Below, one piece after another: positions 15,922-22,104 of a stretch of DNA of 39,534 bases (the stretch's first letter is position 1; each line of letters begins with the position of its first letter). The stretch is from Paenibacillus doosanensis (GTDB lineage: Bacteria > Bacillota > Bacilli > Paenibacillales > NBRC-103111): NCBI RefSeq assembly GCF_025060755.1, contig NZ_JANYUY010000066.1:1-39534 (forward strand), in the 5' to 3' direction. The translations under genes and the position numbers were made by a program. Under the pieces are notes generated by a model. It ran no database searches. It worked only from the letters and a program-made list of their open reading frames with translations, and had not been told where the DNA came from.

Positions 15922-16924
15922 GCTTGCCGCCTCCTCTCGTTCTCGCCAAATAAAGGAAGAACGGTACGCCGATCACGGAAGTCACGACGCCGATCGGGGT
16001 TTCGAACGGATAATTCAGAAACCGGCTCAGCACGTCGGATAATCCTAAGAATACGGCGCCCAGCACGCCCGCGCACGGAATGATCCACTTGTAGTCGATG
16101 CCTCCTATCAGGAAGCGCGTAATATGCGGGATGATCAGCCCGACAAAGCCGATCTTTCCGGCCAGCGCGACGGAGACTCCGGTGAGAACGACGACGGTCA
16201 GCGCTGCGGCCGCCTTCACGGCCGTCGTTCGCTGTCCCAGACCGGCCGATATTTCGTCTCCCAGCGATAATATGGTGATCGACCTGGAAATCAGCAGAGC
16301 GGCGATGATCCCCGCCAATCCGAACGGGAGCGCCAGCTTGATTAAGTGCGGGTCCATTTGATGGAGCCTGGCATTATACCAGAAGCTGATGCTTTGCGAT
16401 ATTTGGAAATAGGTCGAGATCGCCGCCGAAAAGCTGCTTAGAAACGTGCCGATAATCGTCCCGATGATGGCCAGACGCACCGGGGACATCCCTCCCGGCA
16501 GAAGCCACGCCAGCCCGAAGACGATGCCGGCGCCGAGCGCCGAGCCGACAAATGAGTATAAAATCATCTCGATGGAAGAAGAATTCGGCAGCCAGATCAT
16601 GCACACCGTGATGGCGAAGGCTGAACCGTCGGACACCCCCATAATGGAAGGGGATGCCAGATAGTTTCTGGTCATCCCCTGCATGATGGCTCCCGAAATA
16701 GCGAGGAAGGCTCCGATGAGCAAAGCCCCGATAACCCGAGGCAGTCGCGAGTTCACGACAATCTGATGGTTGACGTTGCCGGGATCAAAATGAACCAGCG
16801 CATCCCACAAAGTCGCCGAGTCGATATCTTTGGCTCCGTACATGATGGATAATACGATCGTCAAAATGATGGCGGCCGGCGAGCACCATAAAATGACGGC
16901 CGGCAAATTTTTTTTAAGCTGCAT
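15911..16924 (-). CDS. FecCD-type iron-siderophore ABC transporter permease (first)
   Basis: This 337-residue paralogue of the next gene has about ten membrane helices. Conserved blocks are SRLPRVIGALLIGAFLAISG, MQGMTRNYLASPSIMGVSDG, and the coupling loop LAGKIGFVGLIIPHITRFLI with PCAGVLGAVFLGLSDVLSRF. It is the partner half of the siderophore channel. It lies 16 bases downstream of the esterase gene and overlaps the second permease, so the three are one operon under the Fur box. The ribosome site (AGAGAGTG) is modest, suggesting coupling to the esterase. Confidence 0.93.
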   Translation of the reverse strand: MQLKKNLPAVILWCSPAAIILTIVLSIMYGAKDIDSATLWDALVHFDPGNVNHQIVVNSRLPRVIGALLIGAFLAISGAIMQGMTRNYLASPSIMGVSDGSAFAITVCMIWLPNSSSIEMILYSFVGSALGAGIVFGLAWLLPGGMSPVRLAIIGTIIGTFLSSFSAAISTYFQISQSISFWYNARLHQMDPHLIKLALPFGLAGIIAALLISRSITILSLGDEISAGLGQRTTAVKAAAALTVVVLTGVSVALAGKIGFVGLIIPHITRFLIGGIDYKWIIPCAGVLGAVFLGLSDVLSRFLNYPFETPIGVVTSVIGVPFFLYLARTRGGGKHAS

Positions 16925-16940
16925 AAGCGTTGCACTCTCT

Positions 16941-17702
16941 TTATCTTATTTTCTTGTCCTTACCTGTTCGGTCGGCGAACAGCCATTGAAGCGCCTTCGG
17001 CAATCGCATCGGAAACAGCGACGGATCATGAGCCGCTCCCTCTTCGACATCGAACCGCAGACGGTCATCGTCATGTCCCATTTGCCGCAGCAGAGCGTGC
17101 ACCTGCCGGTTCAGCGGATACATTTGCTTGCCCTCGATGCTGCCGACATCCATATAGATTCGGCGATACGCTCTATCCTCTAACGAATGGGCGCGCATAT
17201 AATCGACAAAGCCGGGATACCAGTACGAGCCCGAAATCGACCCGATCCGGCCGAATCGATCCGGGTGCAAGTACGCCGCATACATTGAGATCAAGCCTCC
17301 GAGCGAAGCCCCCGCCATTGCGGTATGCTCCGGTCCTTCCAGAACCGCATAGCGCTCCCTGATATAAGGGATCAGCTTCCGAACGATCAAGTCGGCGTAT
17401 TCGCCCCCCCGGCCTCCGAAGTCGGCGAATTTGGCCGAAAGCGCTTGAGCGGGCCAAGGCGTATATTCATCCAGCCTTTGCAGCGGCCGAATTCCGACGA
17501 GAATCAGCTCCCTGAGCTCCCCGCTTACGAACTGCCGCTCCAGCACAGTTAACGATTCGCTGTACTTCGGGTCAAACAAATTGCCTCCATCATGAACGTA
17601 AACGACCGGATAAGCCCTATCCGGCTTTGAGCCGTATGTCGGCGGTACATAAATCGTCAGCTCCCGCTTCTCCCAGAGCTCGTTCTTTAATAATCCCTTC
17701 AT
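16941..17702 (-). CDS. Esterase D/IroE-BesA-like alpha/beta hydrolase, probable siderophore esterase
   Basis: This 253-residue protein has the esterase family fold: ELTIYVPPTY near the start, YPVVYVHDGGNLFD (30-44), nucleophile elbow G131-A-S133-L-G, and a candidate catalytic H224 in EGAAHDPSLF. No signal peptide is present, so it acts in the cytoplasm. Relatives such as BesA and IroE open tri-catecholate trilactone siderophores (bacillibactin, enterobactin) to release iron. First position in a Fur-boxed operon with FecCD permeases makes that the likely job here (inference). ATG at 17702 follows GGATGAAG. Confidence 0.85.
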   Translation of the reverse strand: MKGLLKNELWEKRELTIYVPPTYGSKPDRAYPVVYVHDGGNLFDPKYSESLTVLERQFVSGELRELILVGIRPLQRLDEYTPWPAQALSAKFADFGGRGGEYADLIVRKLIPYIRERYAVLEGPEHTAMAGASLGGLISMYAAYLHPDRFGRIGSISGSYWYPGFVDYMRAHSLEDRAYRRIYMDVGSIEGKQMYPLNRQVHALLRQMGHDDDRLRFDVEEGAAHDPSLFPMRLPKALQWLFADRTGKDKKIR

Positions 17703-17757
17703 CGCTTCATCCTATCCGCCTTGTTCGTGGTAATGTTAAGGCATATTGACGTGTAAA

Positions 17758-17772
17758 TGATAATCATTATCA
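17758..17772. promoter_or_regulatory. Fur box, perfect 7-1-7 inverted repeat
   Basis: TGATAAT-C-ATTATCA is an exact match to the B. subtilis Fur consensus TGATAATNATTATCA. It lies just downstream of the -10 of the esterase-permease promoter, overlapping the start site, so iron-loaded Fur should repress the operon. Confidence 0.9.
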
Positions 17773-17779
17773 CTATCGT

Positions 17780-17808
17780 AATCTATCATAGACATTGCCG
17801 CAATTCAA
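17780..17808 (-). promoter_or_regulatory. Promoter of the Fur-regulated esterase-permease operon
   Basis: Minus-strand TTGAAT (17808-17803), a 17-base spacer, then TAGATT (17785-17780). The Fur box follows immediately. Confidence 0.55.
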
Positions 17809-17925
17809 TGGACAGTTTCCAGAACTGTTTTGCACTTTTTTCTTCATAGCGCTTGAAAGGGTTGTGATTTATTCGTAACCTGCAAAAAAAGATACCAGCA
17901 CCTTGCGCTTTTTCGTTCTTAAATA

Positions 17926-18106
17926 GAACAAATCCCCAAAAAGTGACGTGATGCTCTGAAGCTTATTCCGTCCGCATCCAGCCTAAGCTGGATCGGCATC
18001 TAACCATTCCTCTGGGATCGTTCTATGGGTAGACTTTACTTTCGGGGGAGAACCCGGATTTCCACAGGATATGGCTGCGCATCATTTCCTAAACAACGAG
18101 AAAGAC
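17926..18106. repeat. Dispersed repeat, copy 1 (long form)
   Basis: From GAACAAATCCCC to AACAACGAGAAAGAC this segment matches 27404-27504 almost base for base (GTGACGTG, TAGACTTTACTTTCGGGGGA, CTGCGCATCATTTCCTAAAC). It contains an extra 79 bases (17951-18029) that copy 2 lacks. CCCC-A-AAAGT near the left pairs with ACTTT-C-GGGG further right. A terminator-like stem follows at its right end. No coding frame is convincing. Both copies sit between two minus-strand genes in the same orientation. Confidence 0.75.
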
Positions 18107-18122
18107 GCCTTGACGGCGTCTT
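18095..18122 (-). terminator. Terminator downstream of the PadR gene
   Basis: A perfect 8-bp stem AAGACGCC / GGCGTCTT (18102-18109 and 18115-18122). On the minus strand it is followed by TCTCGTTGTTT, a broken T-run, so strength is moderate. Confidence 0.6.
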
Positions 18123-18180
18123 AGAGTGTTACTATTCTGCTTTTCATTTCAACAGGCCTGCGCTACGCTCCGTTATGCCG

Positions 18181-18915
18181 TTACGGGCGCGGCTCTTGCT
18201 CCGTATCCGAATCGGATGAACCGGAACCGCTAACCGAGTCGGCCTGATCGGGTTGCTGCACGGTCAAAATGTGATCGACATCGGTCTTAAGCTGACGGAA
18301 AAGCTGCTGCAGAGCGGCGAGCTGCTCCGGCTGAAGGGCGCCTCCCCGCGCCGCCAGCAAAATCTGCTTTAACGTGTCTTTGCCGGACTCCCGAAGCTCC
18401 ATCAGTTCGGCCGGGTTCGCTTGGGCGCGGCGCTCCTGTCTGTGTCCTCTGCCGCGGGGTTCTTCCCGCTCTCCCTTCGCTTTCCACTCGGATACGGCTT
18501 CCTGTCCCAAGTCGGTAATCCGGTACACCTTCTTGCCGTCCTGCTCGCCGGAGCGAACCCACTCTCGGTCCTCCAGCATTTGCAGCGTCGGGTAGATCGA
18601 GCCGGCGCTCGGCACATACAGTCCTCCGGACGCTTCCTCCAGCGCCTTCATAATCTGATAGCCGTGCATCGGCTCGGCGGCAAGCAGCTCCAGCAGCGCG
18701 AACTTGACGTCGCCGCGGCCGAAATACCGCTTGCCGCCGCCTCTGCCTTCCCCGCGTCCTTCGCCGCGGAAGCCGTGCCGGTAATAAACTTCCCGGCCCC
18801 CGTCAGGCGGAAAAGCTCTTCTGCGATGATGATGGTCGCCGTAAAACGGCCAATGCTCCTCTCGGCCGCCTCGTTTCATACGATACCTTGCATGATCTGC
18901 GAAATGCTTTTTCAA
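18181..18915 (-). CDS. PadR family transcriptional regulator
   Basis: The protein has 244 residues from TTG at 18915. The longer frame to 19008 would be translated through the promoter and both operators, and AAGGGAGAGA lies just upstream of this TTG. An unusual Arg/Gly/His-rich leader of about 70 residues (RRAFPPDGG, RGEGRGEGRGGGKRYFGRG) precedes the PadR winged helix: FALLELLAAEPMHGYQIMKA, then SAGSIYPTLQMLEDREWV and the wing GKKVYRITDLG. A charged linker and a C-terminal dimerisation helix follow, ending in a Ser/Asp-rich tail. PadR proteins repress efflux or stress genes and often themselves; autoregulation here is supported by the paired palindromes. No obvious target operon adjoins. Confidence 0.87.
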   Translation of the reverse strand: MKKHFADHARYRMKRGGREEHWPFYGDHHHRRRAFPPDGGREVYYRHGFRGEGRGEGRGGGKRYFGRGDVKFALLELLAAEPMHGYQIMKALEEASGGLYVPSAGSIYPTLQMLEDREWVRSGEQDGKKVYRITDLGQEAVSEWKAKGEREEPRGRGHRQERRAQANPAELMELRESGKDTLKQILLAARGGALQPEQLAALQQLFRQLKTDVDHILTVQQPDQADSVSGSGSSDSDTEQEPRP

Positions 18916-18941
18916 TGCAATCTCTCCCTTAATAAAAGAAT

Positions 18942-18989
18942 ACGATATATCGTTATATTCATAATAACGATATATCGTATTGAAGTCAA
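18942..18989 (-). promoter_or_regulatory. padR promoter with two identical perfect palindromes
   Basis: TTGACT (18989-18984), a 17-base spacer, then TATTAT (18966-18961) on the minus strand. ACGATATATCGT, a self-complementary 12-mer, occurs once inside the spacer (18967-18978) and once just after the -10 (18942-18953), 25 bases apart centre to centre. This is the expected layout for tight autorepression. Confidence 0.75.
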
Positions 18990-19047
18990 TCTTCATTTTC
19001 GCGTTCACCTGAAGTTTTTATCGCCAACGGGAAACGCTCTTTATTAC

Positions 19048-19072
19048 ATAAAATAGCCCCGCAACGCGAGGC
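19048..19072 (-). terminator. Terminator of the TetR-DoxX operon
   Basis: Minus-strand GCCTCGC-GTT-GCGGGGC (19072-19056) followed by TATTTTATG. Confidence 0.6.
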
Positions 19073-19153
19073 CTTGGCTTTGATCCTGATGCAGGCGCTT
19101 GACGGGAAGCTGCAGCATGAATCATGCCGCTTAAAGCCGAACCCCCACTGTCT

Positions 19154-19600
19154 TTAGCTTACCGGATAGCCTGCCGTCAGCACCGCCGCCAAAAAGACGA
19201 TCTGCAGCACCGTACGCAGCAGCAGCGGCGTCGCAGGCTTGCCCGCAAGCGTCAAGCCGTTCCTGGCCGCCCTGATATTGGCCGGAAACATCAGCAATAG
19301 CATGCAGGCAAGACATAGCGAGGCGGCGCGCGCCGTTGCCGGCAGGACGATGGCGGCGGCTCCGATCACTTCCAGCCAGCCTGTCGCCGAGATAATCCAG
19401 TCCGGTCTCGGCAACGACGCGGGAACCATGCGAATCAGATCCGGCCGCCGCTTCCCCCAATGCGCCGTGGCCGCCAGCAGGAACATCAGCGCCACCGCGA
19501 TCCGCAGCGGATGAATCCAGTCGTTCATAGCCTCCCAGCCCAGCCAGCCCGCAAGCCGCAGCAATACAAAAGAACCCGTCAACGCATAGAATGGCGCCAT
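19154..19600 (-). CDS. DoxX family membrane protein
   Basis: This 148-residue protein has four hydrophobic helices (about 5-20, 30-48, 68-88 with TGWLEVIGAAAIVLPA, and 95-145). RIAVALMFLLAATAHWGKRR and the second helix block fit the DoxX/SURF4-like fold. Members are linked to thiol and oxidative stress responses; no catalytic site can be assigned. The ATG follows GGAGGG, and the gene lies 24 bases downstream of the TetR gene, so that regulator likely controls it. Confidence 0.82.
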   Translation of the reverse strand: MAPFYALTGSFVLLRLAGWLGWEAMNDWIHPLRIAVALMFLLAATAHWGKRRPDLIRMVPASLPRPDWIISATGWLEVIGAAAIVLPATARAASLCLACMLLLMFPANIRAARNGLTLAGKPATPLLLRTVLQIVFLAAVLTAGYPVS

Positions 19601-19624
19601 CTTTTTTCCCTCCGCCTAAAATAA

Positions 19625-20236
19625 TTAACGACCACTTTTCTTCTCCGGCTGCAATATATCAACCATTAATTTCGTGAAATCGCCGATTTGAAAAGCTTTC
19701 TTATCCGAAGCGATAAAGCCGCGCACACGCAAACCGAAGGAGATAAGCATGAACAGATCGGCCGTTTTGTCGGCGTTCACACTCTGCGGGATGACTCCAT
19801 GCTCCTGTCCCGTCTCAATCCATTTGCGCGAAAATTGAGCCGCCTGCTCGTAAAACCTCCTAATCTCCTCGACCGCGGATTCATCGCTTCTGCCAAGCAA
19901 ATACATAAAAATTTGATTCGTAATATCGCGCGATTCCTCCAGTACAGGCAAACTGTTCGCAATGGCGCTCATCGGTCCCGCGAACCGGACCTCTCCGTCT
20001 TCATGGATAACCCCTTCGAAAAATCGGCTGTTCGTTTCCTCCAGCTTCTGCTGAAGAATCATAGCCAGCAATTCGTCTTTGCTCTTGACGTAATGAAAGA
20101 TCGCCCCCTTCGACAGTCCGGACCGTTCCATAATATCGCTGAAGGTTGTTTTGGCGCAGCCTTTTTCGCGAATCAGCTCCTGAGTCGTATCAAGCAGCAG
20201 CTGCCAAGTCTGCTGTCGTTTCAATTCTCTCTTCAT
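19625..20236 (-). CDS. TetR/AcrR family regulator of the DoxX gene
   Basis: This 203-residue protein has an N-terminal helix-turn-helix (TTQELIREKGCAKTTFSDIM, then ERSGLSKGAIFHYVKSKDEL) and a helical ligand-binding domain of normal length. ATG at 20236 follows GGAGGAAC. Its own promoter contains a perfect 9-bp inverted repeat, so autoregulation with the co-transcribed DoxX gene is likely. The ligand is unknown. Confidence 0.88.
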   Translation of the reverse strand: MKRELKRQQTWQLLLDTTQELIREKGCAKTTFSDIMERSGLSKGAIFHYVKSKDELLAMILQQKLEETNSRFFEGVIHEDGEVRFAGPMSAIANSLPVLEESRDITNQIFMYLLGRSDESAVEEIRRFYEQAAQFSRKWIETGQEHGVIPQSVNADKTADLFMLISFGLRVRGFIASDKKAFQIGDFTKLMVDILQPEKKSGR

Positions 20237-20293
20237 AAGTTCCTCCGCAATCTTTGAGATCGATCATGATGCTTTACATGAAGCATATAACTC

Positions 20294-20322
20294 ATTATAC
20301 AAACCGACCAGCGGTTTGTAAA
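20294..20322 (-). promoter_or_regulatory. tetR-doxX promoter with operator TACAAACCG-N5-CGGTTTGTA
   Basis: Minus-strand TTTACA (20322-20317), a 17-base spacer, then TATAAT (20299-20294). The inverted repeat TACAAACCG-ACCAG-CGGTTTGTA (20298-20320) fills the spacer and touches both elements, so bound repressor would exclude RNA polymerase. Confidence 0.8.
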
Positions 20323-20399
20323 TAGATGGACGAATCCCCTATAGGGAGTCGTCTACTGCTTAAAGCCATTAAAATATAACACGGAGGCTGCGGATCTCG

Positions 20400-21257
20400 T
20401 TATTTCAAATAGGCGTCCAAAAACCGGATGATCAGCGGCCTAAGATCGATGGCCGGAGCTGCCCTGCTCGGCAGACGCTGCCTTGCTCCTTCTACGGCAT
20501 ACTGGCTAACCGTGTTCAATTCCTTCAGTTGGTTGACGAATTCGTCGGACAGCCGGAATTGAATCTCCTCATCCTGTTCGCCATGGACAATGAACATCGG
20601 TGGCACATCCTTGCTCTTATGACGGGTGGCTTCAAGCTTGGCGGCCGCTCTCCAGGCTGGATCCTGCGAGGCCGGCGCAAGCGGCACACCGCTGAAGCTC
20701 TTGCTTCCCCAGGTAAGCACATCCGGGATACCGTACAAATTAACCGCGCACTGGATGCTCGATGAATATTCGGCGTACAGCCCTTCTCCGAGCAGCCCCC
20801 GGTGATTGGCGGTAAACGCGGCGAACAAGGCCAGATGCCCTCCGCTCGCCCCGCCGATAATCCCGATTCTCTCGGGGTCGATATGATAGGCTTCCGCTTG
20901 TTTTTTGGCGAAACGAACTGCGGTTTTGCAATCGTACAAGTTATTCGGCCATCCCGGAATGAGCAGATCATGGTTCCAACGTTCCACGGAATGGCGGGCA
21001 ACGGCGCAATCGATGATCATGACGACATAGCCGCATGCCACCAGATTGACGGCAATCTGCAAATCCTTGAGCCCGCTGCGCCTGCCGGCCGCCCAGCCGC
21101 CGCCGTGTACGACGATAATACAAGGAAAGGTTTCATTTCCCGGATATTGGGGCAAATATACGTCCATTTGTTCCTTCCTGTCAGGCCCCAGGTAAGAAAC
21201 CCCTTTCTCTATCCGGTACGAAACCGGGTCGAACCAGTTGGAAACCGCGCGTCTCAT
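20400..21257 (-). CDS. BD-FAE/HSL-like alpha/beta hydrolase, catalytic histidine apparently lost
   Basis: The protein has 285 residues from ATG 21257, with GGAGG eight bases upstream; the longer TTG-started frame to 21314 has no ribosome site. Features are the oxyanion motif H51-G-G-G-W, nucleophile elbow G136-A-S138-G-G, and the acid D229 in VHGEQDE. The family normally has a histidine in a GHG-like motif just before SRAAP. Here residues 257-264 read G-A-R-Q-R-L-P-S, with Q260 in the expected histidine position. No signal peptide is present. It may be a carboxylesterase that has become inactive, or it may use another residue. No operon partner. Confidence 0.82.
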   Translation of the reverse strand: MRRAVSNWFDPVSYRIEKGVSYLGPDRKEQMDVYLPQYPGNETFPCIIVVHGGGWAAGRRSGLKDLQIAVNLVACGYVVMIIDCAVARHSVERWNHDLLIPGWPNNLYDCKTAVRFAKKQAEAYHIDPERIGIIGGASGGHLALFAAFTANHRGLLGEGLYAEYSSSIQCAVNLYGIPDVLTWGSKSFSGVPLAPASQDPAWRAAAKLEATRHKSKDVPPMFIVHGEQDEEIQFRLSDEFVNQLKELNTVSQYAVEGARQRLPSRAAPAIDLRPLIIRFLDAYLK

Positions 21258-21314
21258 AGTCATGTCCTCCGTCTTCTCAGGTACAAATTCATGTTTGATT
21301 AACCGCTTACTCAA

Positions 21315-21583
21315 ACAGTGGATTAAATTTCATTTTTTTCCTATTGTAGACGTTTTCATTAGCAGGGTCATGGGGTAAATTTACGGTCTTCTTGTGTTTT
21401 TTTACGATTCTCAGCAGCGGCAGGGGCATAATAGCGACAAGACAAAGACTTGCGGAATTAGGGCGGCGTTGTCGCCGCGCAGGGGTTTAACATTCAGCGG
21501 CGTTGGCTGTTATGGCAATGCTTCCATAACGATAATTGTTGAGCGCTCCTGTATTGGGCGGTATGCGGACGAATCTCTGCGGC
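21315..21583. other. Intergenic segment without a supported gene
   Basis: This stretch has no reading frame with a ribosome site and family-like composition on either strand. It holds two perfect stems: GCGGCG-TTGT-CGCCGC (about 21464-21479) and GTTATGG-CAATGCTT-CCATAAC (about 21508-21529). Neither is followed by a T-run on either strand, so they are not ordinary terminators. Confidence 0.4.
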
Positions 21584-21614
21584 AAAAAAATAACCGCTTT
21601 CCTTCGTCAGCGGT
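21584..21614 (-). terminator. Terminator of the HPr-like gene
   Basis: ACCGCT / AGCGGT stem (21593-21598 and 21609-21614). On the minus strand it is followed by TATTTTTTTG. Confidence 0.7.
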
Positions 21615-21662
21615 CTTTTCCTACGGCGGTCGTATGGGGGATAGCGATGGCGGGCCGAGCGA

Positions 21663-21917
21663 TCAATGCTTTTCCAGCAGGCTGCTCATCGCCTCGATAG
21701 CCTCTTCTTCATCGCTTCCTTTCGTTTGAATCGTAATTCTGGTGCCCTGGCGAATCGGAAGCAGCATCATTCCGAGAATGCTTTTGGCATCCAGCTGTAT
21801 GTTTTCTTTCTCAAACTTTATTTTGATATCCGAGCTGAAATGGCTTGCTTTTTGCACGACCATTTGCAAATACTGGGGCTGAAAATCGGCAGCGACTGTA
21901 ATTTCATGCACTCTCAT
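21663..21917 (-). CDS. HPr/Crh-family protein lacking the PTS histidine
   Basis: This 84-residue protein has the HPr fold, recognised by the regulatory helix DAKSILGMMLLPIRQGT, which places a serine at residue 46, the HprK phosphorylation position. The active-site loop that in HPr reads GLHARPA is here DFQPQYL, so no PTS phosphotransfer is possible. This combination recalls Crh, the catabolite-repression paralogue of HPr. It could act as a CcpA corepressor when phosphorylated on Ser46 (inference). ATG follows GGAGGAATC. It is monocistronic with its own terminator. Confidence 0.82.
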   Translation of the reverse strand: MRVHEITVAADFQPQYLQMVVQKASHFSSDIKIKFEKENIQLDAKSILGMMLLPIRQGTRITIQTKGSDEEEAIEAMSSLLEKH

Positions 21918-22050
21918 TTTGATTCCTCCGATCCTATAAGTAGGATTGATCGTGTGCTTATTGCACAGGTTGATGTCATTATACTATAAAATCGGCCGTT
22001 AGGTAAGCGTTATCAACACATTTATTATATTCCTGGAAAAAATATACGAA

Positions 22051-22093
22051 AGCCCGATATCCCGGTCGCCAAGCGGCTTCCGATCGTCGGGCT
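22051..22093 (-). terminator. Terminator of the NAD salvage operon
   Basis: AGCCCGA / TCGGGCT outer stem (22051-22057 and 22087-22093) with a GC-rich interior. On the minus strand it is followed by TTCGTATATTTTTTCC. Confidence 0.65.
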
Positions 22094-22104
22094 GGGGCAA
22101 AACG

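Noticed and set aside
18025..18219. Short plus-strand frame inside repeat copy 1
   Set aside because: It is not preserved in copy 2, where the ATG segment is missing, and no ribosome site is present.
18916..19008. N-terminal extension of PadR to 19008
   Set aside because: It would be encoded by the promoter and both palindromic operators. TTG 18915 has AAGGGAGAGA upstream.
21394..21729. Plus-strand frame of 111 codons between the esterase and HPr-like genes
   Set aside because: No ribosome binding site, odd composition, overlaps the HPr gene and its terminator.
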